Origin: Candidatus Saccharimonadota bacterium
GTDB lineage: Bacteria; Patescibacteriota; Saccharimonadia; Saccharimonadales; Saccharimonadaceae
Assembly: GCA_017557865.1 (NCBI GenBank)
Contig: JAFYXW010000001.1
Location: 124,001-188,000, forward strand
Direction of reading: 5' to 3'
Length of the DNA: 64,000 nucleotides
How positions within the stretch are numbered: the first letter of the stretch is position 1; each line of letters begins with the position of its first letter. Of the stretch, positions 37,922-46,851 are shown one piece after another. The notes below the pieces were generated by a model. The model was not told the DNA's origin. It worked only from the letters and a program-made list of their open reading frames with translations, and ran no database searches. The translations under genes were made by a program, and so were the position numbers.

Positions 37922-38678
37922 TTAATACCTCCTCTAATATTGGCACTAGCTTATGATATTTATCGCGCGACATCTGGTGTGCTCCAATTGTCTTGATAGC
38001 GGTGATACGTTTGGTATTGCTCTTTGCGATTGCCAAAATATTGCGCGCAGAAACAAATTGGTCTTGATCGCCATACAATATACAAGTGTCGGTGGTGATT
38101 TTTTCGGCAACCTTGTAATTTTTGTCGGTCAAAACTACTTTTTCCATCGATTTCTTAAACTGTTTGCCATCGGTAGAGCCTTTGTGTCTGGCGCCCACGA
38201 CTTTTTCGAAAAGCTTTACGCCTTCTTTGAAAGCCGGATGGTTTAAATCTGCTTCAGTGTAAAATGGCGGCGAAGCCAAAACTAATTTCTTAACGGATTT
38301 TTTAAAAGTATCAGCAAAATTTAGTGCAATCAAAGAACCCATCGAATGCCCTACTATTACGAGCGGGGTTTTAAGACATAGCTTAGTAATAGAGTTATTT
38401 AGGGCCTCGAGCTGTTCTTTTAAAGAGTATTCAAGCTTGTCCGAAGCATAAGATTTACCAGCACCAAGTAGGTCAAAAGTTACAAACCTAATATCACGCA
38501 TCGACGGCGTGCCGCTCAAATACTTGATAGTATTTTTGAACGCATCAGAAGAAGAAGCAATTCCATGTAGCATCACCACGGTTAGGCGGGGCCTTTTGCT
38601 TGGACAAAAATCACGCGTTTTTGTAAGCTCCAAAGGTTTGCTAAATAAACCAAACTTGACGCTGTTTTTAAGATTCAT
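37908..38678 (-). CDS. Alpha/beta-fold hydrolase
   Basis: 256 residues, cytosolic. Oxyanion segment LHGIASSSD, nucleophile elbow GHSMGS (Ser near 113), acid region CILYGDQDQFV and catalytic His in IGAHQMS. Relatives include carboxylesterases and lipases; substrate unknown. It overlaps the DHH gene by 11 nt and cysS by 14 nt. Confidence 0.85.
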   Translation of the reverse strand: MNLKNSVKFGLFSKPLELTKTRDFCPSKRPRLTVVMLHGIASSSDAFKNTIKYLSGTPSMRDIRFVTFDLLGAGKSYASDKLEYSLKEQLEALNNSITKLCLKTPLVIVGHSMGSLIALNFADTFKKSVKKLVLASPPFYTEADLNHPAFKEGVKLFEKVVGARHKGSTDGKQFKKSMEKVVLTDKNYKVAEKITTDTCILYGDQDQFVSARNILAIAKSNTKRITAIKTIGAHQMSRDKYHKLVPILEEVLNETV

Positions 38679-39660
38679 CCTTCGCCTCCTGAATTAGCCC
38701 AGGTACAATCTTGACAAGGTCTGCCAAAACTTCTTCGTAAGTGGTGTCATAAGTTCTAAAACCGGCCGCATATGGATGCCCGCCACCTCCAAAATACCCA
38801 GCAATTTTTTCGGCAATTGGCGCCTCGGAACCACAGCGGATTTTACCGGTGACTTTGCCATCCGGATAGGTTTTTACTGCTACTGCAACTTTTACGCCTT
38901 CTACTAGGCGAAGCTCTTCCAAAATTAGCACGTTCGGGTTGTATTCGTCGGAATACTCGCGGATGTCATCCCATGGGATGTGTACGGTCGCTAGCTCCCC
39001 ATCCAAAGAATATTCGATGCGTTTAATTAGATCTGCCTTATAATCTAGAATCCTGGCCGACTTTTTCATGAACTCGCGGCGACGGTCTTCTAGTTCAGCT
39101 ACATTTGCACCGAGTCTAGTTAAATCGGCGGCAATTTCAAAAGTATCGGCCGTTACAGAATTACTGGTTAGTCCCAGGGTATCCGACAGGATTCCTTGGA
39201 AAATTGCTTCAGCGGCGTCTTTTCCAATCTCAATCTTTAGTTCGCGTGCAATTTTGTAAATTACCTCACTTGCGGCTGGGCAAACTTCGATAACCGATTC
39301 GTGCGGAAAACTTAAATCGTCTTCGGTTTCGTGATGATCAATTACTAAAACTGGCGCATTATATAATCTATTGCGAATCGCAGTGTCATCAAGTAATTTA
39401 GAGAGCAAAACTTCTGCCGCAGTATCTACGATGATATATCCGTCTGCTCTAAAATCGAATTCATTAGTTACTCTAGACCAATCCGCAAAATAATGTAGAT
39501 ATTTTGGAATATCTACTGGACAATACAAACTTACCTCTTTGTCATTCAACAAATAATCTAGTGCAATTGCCGAGCCGAGTGAGTCGCCGTCTGGGTTCTC
39601 AGCTTGAACAATACAGATAGATTTTTTGTCTTTCAAAAATTCAGCAAATTTATTATACAT
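38668..39660 (-). CDS. DHH-family phosphoesterase (NrnA-like)
   Basis: 330 residues. DHH domain: AENPDGDSLGSAIAL, VIDHHETEDD, and DHHA1 region near the end with GRCGSEAPIAEKIAGYFGGGGHPYAAGF-type GGGHP motif. Candidate nano-RNase or cyclic-dinucleotide phosphodiesterase. The ATG at 39660 is seven bases after the -10 TGATATAAT (39668-39676), so leaderless; a longer frame starts in the opposing gene's promoter. Confidence 0.88.
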   Translation of the reverse strand: MYNKFAEFLKDKKSICIVQAENPDGDSLGSAIALDYLLNDKEVSLYCPVDIPKYLHYFADWSRVTNEFDFRADGYIIVDTAAEVLLSKLLDDTAIRNRLYNAPVLVIDHHETEDDLSFPHESVIEVCPAASEVIYKIARELKIEIGKDAAEAIFQGILSDTLGLTSNSVTADTFEIAADLTRLGANVAELEDRRREFMKKSARILDYKADLIKRIEYSLDGELATVHIPWDDIREYSDEYNPNVLILEELRLVEGVKVAVAVKTYPDGKVTGKIRCGSEAPIAEKIAGYFGGGGHPYAAGFRTYDTTYEEVLADLVKIVPGLIQEAKDES

Positions 39661-39667
39661 ATATATT

Positions 39668-39687
39668 ATTATATCACGTGTTATAAT
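39668..39687. promoter_or_regulatory. Overlapping divergent extended -10 promoters
   Basis: Minus strand TGATATAAT (hexamer 39673-39668) for the DHH gene and plus strand TGTTATAAT (39679-39687) for the YqeG-like gene. Hexamers are 8 bp apart and each is 7 nt from its ATG; they probably compete for polymerase. Confidence 0.75.
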
Positions 39688-39694
39688 GGTAGGT

Positions 39695-40126
39695 ATGAGC
39701 ATTTTTCACGCAGACAAAAAGTTTGAAAGATTCGAAGATGTTAGCCCAGAGTTTTTAAAATCTCAAGGTATAAAATTACTTTTGTGCGACCTAGATAATA
39801 CCTTGCGACTCCACTCTGAAAAAGAGCCAGCCGACGAGCTTGCCGACTGGATCGAGGATTGCAAAAAGGCTGGCATCCAAATCGTTATAGTTTCTAATAA
39901 CGGCCGCAAAAAAATGATGCAAAAATTCTGCGAGCCTATCGGCGTAGATTGTGTTTGGTGGGCAGGTAAACCTATTTCCAAAAAGCTGACCGAGGCACGC
40001 GAAGAGCGCGGCTTTAAGCCAGAAGAAACTGCCATGCTTGGCGACAAAATCACTACCGACGTTTGGGCAGCCAAATTTGCCGGAATTAGAGTTTATAAAG
40101 TAGAACATAGGAAATATGTAGTATGA
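39695..40126 (+). CDS. YqeG/GEP4-type HAD phosphatase, likely PGP phosphatase
   Basis: 143 residues. HAD motif I DLDNTL near residue 29, motif II VSNNG, motif III Lys in GKPISKK, motif IV GDKITTD. This short class (YqeG/GEP4) dephosphorylates phosphatidylglycerophosphate in yeast and is thought to do so in bacteria. The gene overlaps pgsA by 4 nt (ATGA), which supports that role. Start at 39695 set by the -10 at 39682-39687. Confidence 0.8.
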   Translation: MSIFHADKKFERFEDVSPEFLKSQGIKLLLCDLDNTLRLHSEKEPADELADWIEDCKKAGIQIVIVSNNGRKKMMQKFCEPIGVDCVWWAGKPISKKLTEAREERGFKPEETAMLGDKITTDVWAAKFAGIRVYKVEHRKYVV

Positions 40127-40677
40127 CAAAGAAAAACACCATCACTGGACCAACCATCCTTACAATTTTTCGGATGCTTCTAGTTATCCCTTTCATGATT
40201 TGTTGTATGGTTGAAGGCACCGCACCAAAGATTTTAGCGCTTGCCTTTTTCTCGATAGCCGCCATTACGGACGAAATCGACGGCCGTTGGGCTCGCAAAA
40301 AACACCTTGTCACCGACATGGGTGCGTTTCTTGACCCGCTTGCAGACAAAATGCTAGTAGATTTAGCTTTTCTCGCGCTCGTCTACATGAATGTTATTCC
40401 AGTTTGGATGTTTGCCGTAATTATCGTGCGCGACCTTGCCGTAGATGGCATGCGTATGATGGCTGCCCGCGAAGGCATCACTATCTCGGCCTCTATTTGG
40501 GGCAAAACCAAAACCACGTTTCAGATGATTACTTTAATTTCTATTCTCGCCAACACCATTATAAATAATAATGTTCTTGGCATTGTTAATACCATACTAT
40601 TATATATAGTAATAATTCTTACCGTTTTCTCCGGTTTAGATTATCTAATCAAAGGCTGGCAAAAAGTTATTAAATAA
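40123..40677 (+). CDS. pgsA: CDP-diacylglycerol-glycerol-3-phosphate phosphatidyltransferase
   Basis: Makes phosphatidylglycerophosphate. 184 residues, five or six helices. The CDP-alcohol phosphotransferase signature is complete: DGRWAR, eight residues, G, three, D, three, D (GAFLDPLAD). Followed by convergent cdsA, whose product CDP-diacylglycerol is its substrate. PgsA identity is favoured over other CDP-alcohol transferases by the phosphatase partner. Confidence 0.9.
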   Translation: MTKKNTITGPTILTIFRMLLVIPFMICCMVEGTAPKILALAFFSIAAITDEIDGRWARKKHLVTDMGAFLDPLADKMLVDLAFLALVYMNVIPVWMFAVIIVRDLAVDGMRMMAAREGITISASIWGKTKTTFQMITLISILANTIINNNVLGIVNTILLYIVIILTVFSGLDYLIKGWQKVIK

Positions 40678-41356
40678 ATAACGAAATAATTAAAAGCACC
40701 GTAGTGGTGAAAGCAGTGGAATCGATTCTATCAAGGAATCCGCCGTGGCCTTCGGTGCCGCCAACCACGAGCTCAACTTTTTCAAAGAATTTGTTTTTGA
40801 TGAGGATTTCGTTAGAATCCTTTACGCCAAACTTACGTTTTAAATAGCTTTCAAATAGATCACCCATTACGGCGAGCGGGCCACACAAAAGATAAAGCCA
40901 CTCGTAAGCGAAAGCGTTGCGCGCGGACATCATAATGGCGACAAGACCGACGGAAGTTGCCAAGCCAAGGCAGGTGCCTTCCCAGGTTTTGTTTTTGGAG
41001 ATATGCGGAAACGGACGAGACTTCTTGAAAATCTTACCGCCGAGGATTTTGCCGAAGGCGTAAGCAAAGATATCATAGCCACAAACGCCAAGAATAATAT
41101 ACCAAAAGTGTGCTGGATCGATTTTTGCGACAAAGAACGTACCGCAAACCAAAAAGGCTATTTCGATTGCCGCAAGCATAATAGTCAAAAAGGTAGTTTT
41201 CCTCTTAAAGAAGCTAAATAATTCGATGGCAGACACGAAAGCGAATAACCCAAAAATTACCTTAAACGGAATTGCATCAAAAGTGTATAAAGCCACAAGC
41301 GCTACAAAGAACATCCCAAAGCCAACAATAAGACGCATGCGTAAATTTTTGTCCAT
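40670..41356 (-). CDS. cdsA: Phosphatidate cytidylyltransferase
   Basis: Makes CDP-diacylglycerol from phosphatidate and CTP. 228 residues, multi-pass. The CdsA signature is visible: SKNKTWEG, then GDLFESYLKRKFGVKDS and GHGGFLDRIDS. ATG at 41356 is six bases after TGCTATAAT (hexamer 41368-41363): leaderless; the longer frame crosses its own promoter. Convergent overlap of 8 nt with pgsA. Confidence 0.93.
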   Translation of the reverse strand: MDKNLRMRLIVGFGMFFVALVALYTFDAIPFKVIFGLFAFVSAIELFSFFKRKTTFLTIMLAAIEIAFLVCGTFFVAKIDPAHFWYIILGVCGYDIFAYAFGKILGGKIFKKSRPFPHISKNKTWEGTCLGLATSVGLVAIMMSARNAFAYEWLYLLCGPLAVMGDLFESYLKRKFGVKDSNEILIKNKFFEKVELVVGGTEGHGGFLDRIDSTAFTTTVLLIISLFI

Positions 41357-41362
41357 AACCCA

Positions 41363-41390
41363 ATTATAGCACACGAATTTGTGATATAAT
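41363..41390. promoter_or_regulatory. Divergent extended -10 promoters cdsA / acyl-CoA synthetase
   Basis: Minus TGCTATAAT (41371-41363) and plus TGATATAAT (41382-41390). Both lie 6-9 nt from their start codons; no -35 needed. Confidence 0.75.
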
Positions 41391-41399
41391 AACAATATT

Positions 41400-43130
41400 A
41401 TGCTTGAAATCATGTACAACAAAATCAAAAACACTCTTCGCAAGATCGATATGAAAATCGAACGTGCAAAATATGGCTATATCGATAAACTCCCGAAGAA
41501 TATAGAATACTTTAACGGTGGTATGTATGATGCTATCTATGATGCGTCTTGCAAATGGCCACACAACATCGCACTCGAATATTTCGACACGCAAATCACT
41601 TATAAAGAAATGGTGAAAAAGATTAACCGCGTAGCAGCTGCGCTTAAAGCCATTGGCGCCGAAAAAGGCGACAATATTTCTATTTGTATGCCAAATACGC
41701 CAGAGTCTGTTTATGCATTTTACGCTGTTAATGAAATCGGCGCAGTTGCAAACATGATTCATCCACTTTCTTCCGAAAAAGAAATCGAAGAATTTGTGAA
41801 CGGTGCTCACTCCAAGATTATCCTTTGCGTGGATATTTCTTATCCAAAAGTAGAAGCTATTATTAAGAACACTGAGCTAGAACGCGTAGTGGTGGTTTCC
41901 CCTCTTCGTTCAATGGATTTTATCGTCCGCGCGATTTATAAAGTCACTAAGGGTCGCAAAAATCACATCAAGAAAACCCAGCAAGTTATTACCTGGGACC
42001 GCTTCTTGTTTAAGGCGGATAAATATATTGGTAACCCACACGCTCGTGTGGATTCGGAAGACACTGCCGTAATATTATATTCTGGAGGCACTACCGGCAA
42101 ACCAAAAGGCGTTCTTCTTACTAACCTCAACTTCAATGCTCTTGCCCTTGGCGCAAAATATCTTGTGCCGGATCTAATTCGCACTGAGCATTCGTTCCTA
42201 ACTTTCTTACCAAACTTCCACGCCTTTGGTCTTGGTTGTTGTATTCACATGCCACTTTATACTGGCGCCCGCGTAGTACTCATCCCTCAGTTTAATGCTA
42301 AAAAGCTCAAAAACTACATCAAAAAATACAAGATCAATATTCTTGTGGGTGTACCAGCTGTATTTGAATATTTGCTAAAAATCAAGTTTAAGAAAAATGA
42401 TCTTAAGTGTGTGAAGTTTGCAGTTTCTGGCGGCGACATGATTAGTATGTCATCCAAGGAGCGCGTAAATGATTTTCTTAAAGCTCACGGGTCCAAAGCC
42501 GTACTTGAGAATGGTTACGGCTGTACCGAGGCCACAGGCGGCTTTATCTTCTCGCCAGTAAGTGTAGCAGACGAACCAGATGGCATTGGCTACCCAATCC
42601 CAGACAATGATGTGATTATCCTAGATCTCGAAACCATGAAAGAGGCTAAACTTGGCGACGATGGTGAAATCCTAGTTTCTGGCCTTTCGGTGATGCAGGG
42701 TTACTTAAATGATCCAGAAGAAACCGAAAAAGCCTTTGTTACTGTTGGCAAGAAAAAATATCTACGCACCGGTGATATTGGCTATATCGATAAAAAAGGC
42801 GTGGTTCATTTTCGCACCCGCCTCAAACGTTTGATTATTACTAACGGCTACAATGTCTATCCACAGAATGTCGAAGACGTCACCCTAAAATGCGAAAAGG
42901 TTGCGGCTTGTGCTGCGGTCGGTCGTGACGACAAAATCCGCGGACAAAAAGTCGTGGTATTTATCGTACCAAAAGAAGGCGTGTCTGAACGCGCAATCAA
43001 AAAAGAACTCGAAGGTATCTATAAAAAATATCTCGCTAAATACGAGAAGCCACGTGAACTTCGCTTTGTCACAGAACTCCCGAAGACAAAATTAAACAAA
43101 GTTGATTTCAAAAAACTAGAAGAACTATAA
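41400..43130 (+). CDS. AMP-forming acyl-CoA synthetase
   Basis: Activates a fatty acid (or other carboxylate) as acyl-AMP then acyl-CoA. 576 residues. Motifs: YSGGTTGKPKGV (P-loop), YGCTEATGG, RTGDIGY, KRLIITNGYNVYP, and catalytic Lys region PKTKLNKVDF. The start is ATG at 41400, nine bases after the -10; a second ATG at 41412 is possible. Placed among lipid genes, it fits activation of host-derived fatty acids; long-chain specificity is inference. Confidence 0.9.
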   Translation: MLEIMYNKIKNTLRKIDMKIERAKYGYIDKLPKNIEYFNGGMYDAIYDASCKWPHNIALEYFDTQITYKEMVKKINRVAAALKAIGAEKGDNISICMPNTPESVYAFYAVNEIGAVANMIHPLSSEKEIEEFVNGAHSKIILCVDISYPKVEAIIKNTELERVVVVSPLRSMDFIVRAIYKVTKGRKNHIKKTQQVITWDRFLFKADKYIGNPHARVDSEDTAVILYSGGTTGKPKGVLLTNLNFNALALGAKYLVPDLIRTEHSFLTFLPNFHAFGLGCCIHMPLYTGARVVLIPQFNAKKLKNYIKKYKINILVGVPAVFEYLLKIKFKKNDLKCVKFAVSGGDMISMSSKERVNDFLKAHGSKAVLENGYGCTEATGGFIFSPVSVADEPDGIGYPIPDNDVIILDLETMKEAKLGDDGEILVSGLSVMQGYLNDPEETEKAFVTVGKKKYLRTGDIGYIDKKGVVHFRTRLKRLIITNGYNVYPQNVEDVTLKCEKVAACAAVGRDDKIRGQKVVVFIVPKEGVSERAIKKELEGIYKKYLAKYEKPRELRFVTELPKTKLNKVDFKKLEEL

Positions 43131-43730
43131 TTCTGTTCTATTTTCTAGAGCAGCGTTTAATGTGATTTGGTCCGCATAAGATAGGTCTACGCCAAGTGGT
43201 AGGCCTCGGGCCAATCTAGTGAGTTTAAGTTTTGGAGATTTTTCGTGGAGCATTTTTTCAAGAAGTAGCGCAGTAGACTCGCCTTCGACGGAAGGGTTTG
43301 TAGCAATAATTACTTCTTCTACATTATCTTTGTCAATTCGATCAATTAGCTCTTTGATGTGTAGTTGGTCCGGAGTAATGCCATCAATTGGCGAAACTGC
43401 ACCACCTAGCACATGATAGGTACCTTTGTAACTATGCGTTTGCTCAATTGCGTAAATATCAAGTGGTTCTTCCACTACTAACACTGTGGTTTTGTCGCGT
43501 GTCTCGTCGGTATAAAACGGCGACAATTCTTCGTCAGCTCCGATCAGAGCGAACGTTACTGGACAAGATTTTACACCGTCATGAAGCTCTGTTAAAGCCG
43601 TGGCAATTCCCTCTGCGATCTTTGGACTGGATTTAAAAAGATAATACGCATAGCGTTCTGCCGTGCGCGGACCCACGCCAGGAAGCATTCCTAGCGCTTC
43701 AATCGCATTGGTTAGGGCCTTTGGCAGCAT
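43125..43730 (-). CDS. recR: Recombination protein RecR, zinc finger lost
   Basis: Recombinational repair mediator with RecFO. 201 residues. Helix-hairpin-helix MLPGVGPRTAERYAYYL and TOPRIM VVEEPLDIYAIE...LGGAVSPIDG are intact. Between them, where a four-Cys zinc finger is usual, the sequence is SCPVTFALIGADEEL...: one Cys remains. Starts 2 nt after ybaB, a common order; convergent 6-nt overlap with the acyl-CoA synthetase. Confidence 0.94.
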   Translation of the reverse strand: MLPKALTNAIEALGMLPGVGPRTAERYAYYLFKSSPKIAEGIATALTELHDGVKSCPVTFALIGADEELSPFYTDETRDKTTVLVVEEPLDIYAIEQTHSYKGTYHVLGGAVSPIDGITPDQLHIKELIDRIDKDNVEEVIIATNPSVEGESTALLLEKMLHEKSPKLKLTRLARGLPLGVDLSYADQITLNAALENRTEL

Positions 43731-43732
43731 TT

Positions 43733-44029
43733 TTACATTCCAAAGTTGCCAAGACCGCCCATCAAAGGTTTCATCTTGTCAGTAGCAATTTCTTGAGCTT
43801 TAGCAAAGCCGTCGCGCATACAGTTTTCAATCCAACGCTCAAGTTCGTGGATGTCATTTAGATCGACTTTCTCTGGGTCGATGGTTACTTTTTTAACTTT
43901 AAGTTCGCCATTGATTTGTACGACTACAGCGCCGTCACCGGCTTCTACTTCTACGATTTCGTTCTTGAGTTCTTTTTGTGCTTTACGAAGTTGGTTTAAT
44001 AGCTTCATTTGGTCCATTGTCTGACCCAT
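43733..44029 (-). CDS. ybaB: Nucleoid-associated protein YbaB/EbfC
   Basis: 98 residues. YbaB family: QLRKAQKELKNEIVEVEAGDGAVVVQINGELKVKKVTIDPE gives the helix then beta sheet, broken here at 20 residues as QLRKAQKELKN and VVVQINGELKVKKV. Small DNA-binding dimer. RBS AAGGAG. Lies between the GT39-like gene and recR; dnaX is about 3 kb upstream, a loosened version of dnaX-ybaB-recR. Confidence 0.92.
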   Translation of the reverse strand: MGQTMDQMKLLNQLRKAQKELKNEIVEVEAGDGAVVVQINGELKVKKVTIDPEKVDLNDIHELERWIENCMRDGFAKAQEIATDKMKPLMGGLGNFGM

Positions 44030-44030
44030 A

Positions 44031-45467
44031 TTATTCTCCTTTTTCTGTATATAGATATATTATATCAGAATTTTCTCGCATCGGGGATGTAATAATACGA
44101 GAAAGCTGATAATCCTCTGGGGCTTCAATTTCGCCCATAATGGCGAGTTTAGGAACGTTTGCGACTTCACAATTCTCTACTACCTTTAGTTCCGTAGAAC
44201 GTTCCAAGATTTTATAGAAACGGAAGTTTTCTTGTACGCACAAAGTTTCGTCGCTTAGGTTCTCGCGAATTACGGTAAGGTTGTAGCTAAATTCATCTGC
44301 AATGCTTGGATTATAACGATAACCATATACATACTGGGCAATGCTTGGCAGAAGTATAGTTGCAAATAATAAACAAAGTGGGAAGAGGGCTGCGACGCGA
44401 GCGTATGGATTTTCTGGGAAAAGCCCGTACCATTTTTCTAGGATGTATTTTAGGCCATGCGCTACAAGAATTGAAAGTGGCAAGATGAAGAAGATTACTA
44501 CTGAAGGGTTAAAACCAGTAATAACCAAAGTAAATACGAGTAGGAGCGAGGCAATTGAGTTGCGTGAAGCAAAGAATCCTCTAGTAGTAGAAAATAGGCC
44601 AATTAGAGCGATGGCAAATACAGGCAAACTCATGAGCGGTGAAAGGAATACGCTCTCCCCGGTGCTTCGCCACGAAAAGACAGGCGCTAGACCTTTTACA
44701 ATATTGCTAAAGAAATCTCCAATTGTAAAGCCGCTAGCAAATAGAAGCTCCATGATAGTGTCTGGGTGGTTGATGATATTGATACCGAGCGCCACAATTC
44801 CAGCTAATATCACGATGCTTACAATAGCAAGTGGTAATTTTGGGAGACTCTTTAATACGAACCTTAGGTGTGGTTGCATAAAGACAAAGAAAACGCAAAA
44901 AACGGCAAAGTACAGCATATAAGGCGTGAAGATTGATAAAAGTAGCGCTATTGCAAACAAAAATGAATAAGTCGGCTTTGGCCGTTTCTCGCCCTGGATT
45001 TTTGAGCCGAGCCATAAAAGCAAAGTTGGCCAAAAAACAATCATAATTAGCGGTGTTCCGCTGCCTGCCAAAAAAAGAAATGGTGTCGATAATACCACCA
45101 AACATGATGCGAGAAGCGACACATTATTTTTAAACCAACGGTTTAGAAGTAGGATCAAGAGAAAACCAAGCAACAACCCTACCAAAATACTTGGCAACTT
45201 AATAGTATATGGAGTTAAGCCAAATAAAACGATCGAAAGTTTTTGTACTAGTCTATATGGTAAATCTACCAGGTCGCCATTTAGTGGCGCATCGACACTA
45301 AGATGATAAGAACTGTCAGCGGATTGAATCTCGGCATCAGACAGGCCATATTGCGAAATTATTGGTAAAGCAAAAAGTAGTCCCACGAATGCTAAACCAA
45401 GCAGTACATAACCGATTATAAAACGGTATTTGTATAAAAAAAGTTTAGAAATTATAATTTTCTTCAC
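44031..45467 (-). CDS. GT39-like membrane glycosyltransferase
   Basis: 478 residues, about ten helices. An early extracytoplasmic loop with an acidic motif (GLSDAEIQSADSS) and the layout resemble GT-C enzymes of the PMT/ArnT class, which use lipid-linked sugars; the match is moderate. Start is GTG at 45467, six bases after TGCTATAAT, so leaderless. Ends one base before the ybaB ATG. Confidence 0.65.
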   Translation of the reverse strand: MKKIIISKLFLYKYRFIIGYVLLGLAFVGLLFALPIISQYGLSDAEIQSADSSYHLSVDAPLNGDLVDLPYRLVQKLSIVLFGLTPYTIKLPSILVGLLLGFLLILLLNRWFKNNVSLLASCLVVLSTPFLFLAGSGTPLIMIVFWPTLLLWLGSKIQGEKRPKPTYSFLFAIALLLSIFTPYMLYFAVFCVFFVFMQPHLRFVLKSLPKLPLAIVSIVILAGIVALGINIINHPDTIMELLFASGFTIGDFFSNIVKGLAPVFSWRSTGESVFLSPLMSLPVFAIALIGLFSTTRGFFASRNSIASLLLVFTLVITGFNPSVVIFFILPLSILVAHGLKYILEKWYGLFPENPYARVAALFPLCLLFATILLPSIAQYVYGYRYNPSIADEFSYNLTVIRENLSDETLCVQENFRFYKILERSTELKVVENCEVANVPKLAIMGEIEAPEDYQLSRIITSPMRENSDIIYLYTEKGE

Positions 45468-45483
45468 ATAAGTATTATAGCAT

Positions 45484-46851
45484 TTATTCGCGTGTTTTGT
45501 CCAGCGACATAAAGCGTAGTAATTCTGGGTGGAAGTATAGTTCTATCTTGCCGATGGCGCCATGGCGGTGCTTTGCAATCAAAAGTTCAGTGATGTGGGT
45601 CTCTTCGTAATTATCATCGTTTTGCTTGTAATAATCTGGACGATGCAAGAACATTACAAGGTCGGCGTCTTGCTCGATAGAACCAGATTCACGAAGGTCG
45701 GACAAAACCGGTCTAGGATCGTCGCGGCCAGTAACGCTACGAGAAAGCTGAGCAAGAGCAATTACTGGAATCTCTAGTTCCCTCGCCAAAATCTTAAGTC
45801 CACGCGAAATCTCGGTAACTTCCTGTACACGATTACCCTTGTAGCGGTCTGAACCTTGGAGCAATTGCAAATAGTCTACTATCACAACGCCAATATCATG
45901 GTCGTGCATTGCGCGGCGAGCTTTGTTTCTGAGTTCCATAATATTCATTGAGCTAGTATCGTCAATGTAAATTGGCAACTCATCCATTTCGCCCATGGCA
46001 TCGCCTACGCGCGCAAACTCATCGTCGGAGAGATTGCCAGTGCGAATATTCCAGTTATTTACACCAGACACGTCAGAAATCATACGGTCAACGATTTCGT
46101 TGGCGGCCATTTCCATTGAAAAGAACAGAACGCCTTTTTTGTTGATGCTAGCAATATTGTAGGCCAAATTTTGCGCAAATGTAGTTTTACCCATAGCCGG
46201 GCGAGCTCCCACGATGATAAGATCACCTTTTTGAAACCCAGCGGTTTTATTATCGATATCACGAAAACCGGTTTTAAGGCCACGCAGAGCACCTTTGTTT
46301 TTGTGAAGTTCTTCAATCCTATCAAATGCATCCGCTAGCAAATCATCCATTGCCACGTAATCACTCTTTACGATTTTGTCGGATACCTCAAAAAGTTCTT
46401 TCTCGGCTGCACCAACTAGGTCATCTACGTTCTCACCTTCTTCATAGGCCTTGTTGACGATTTCACTACCGGCATGAATTAGTCTGCGTCTCACCGAGGC
46501 TTTTGCTATGATATCGGCATAAGCTTTGGCGTGTGATGGCGTGGAAACAAAATTGGAAAGCTCGGCAAGATATGGAGCTCCACCAATTTCTTTTAGTTTT
46601 TTTGAAGTTTTTAGTTCAGAAGTCAAAGTAAGTAAATCAATTGGACGATGTTGGTCGTATAGACTCATCATCGCGTCAAAGATGGTTTGGTGGTTTTTGT
46701 CGTAAAAATCTTTTGCGCGTACGATAGTGATAATTTCCGGAAAAATGTTTTCCGAAATAATAAGCGCACCGAGCAAAGACTTCTCGGCGGTAATGTCCTG
46801 CGGGACTACACGTCCACCGGACTTATCAGAACGGGTTTCCTCCTCCATCAT
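45484..46851 (-). CDS. dnaB: Replicative DNA helicase DnaB
   Basis: 455 residues. N-terminal domain with QDITAEKSLLGALI, RecA-like core: Walker A GARPAMGKTTFA, FSMEM, DYLQLLQG (Walker B), LSQLSR-type AQLSRSV and ESGSIEQDADLVMFLHR. No intein. It overlaps dnaX by 26 nt, so helicase and clamp-loader subunit are co-translated. Confidence 0.97.
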   Translation of the reverse strand: MMEEETRSDKSGGRVVPQDITAEKSLLGALIISENIFPEIITIVRAKDFYDKNHQTIFDAMMSLYDQHRPIDLLTLTSELKTSKKLKEIGGAPYLAELSNFVSTPSHAKAYADIIAKASVRRRLIHAGSEIVNKAYEEGENVDDLVGAAEKELFEVSDKIVKSDYVAMDDLLADAFDRIEELHKNKGALRGLKTGFRDIDNKTAGFQKGDLIIVGARPAMGKTTFAQNLAYNIASINKKGVLFFSMEMAANEIVDRMISDVSGVNNWNIRTGNLSDDEFARVGDAMGEMDELPIYIDDTSSMNIMELRNKARRAMHDHDIGVVIVDYLQLLQGSDRYKGNRVQEVTEISRGLKILARELEIPVIALAQLSRSVTGRDDPRPVLSDLRESGSIEQDADLVMFLHRPDYYKQNDDNYEETHITELLIAKHRHGAIGKIELYFHPELLRFMSLDKTRE

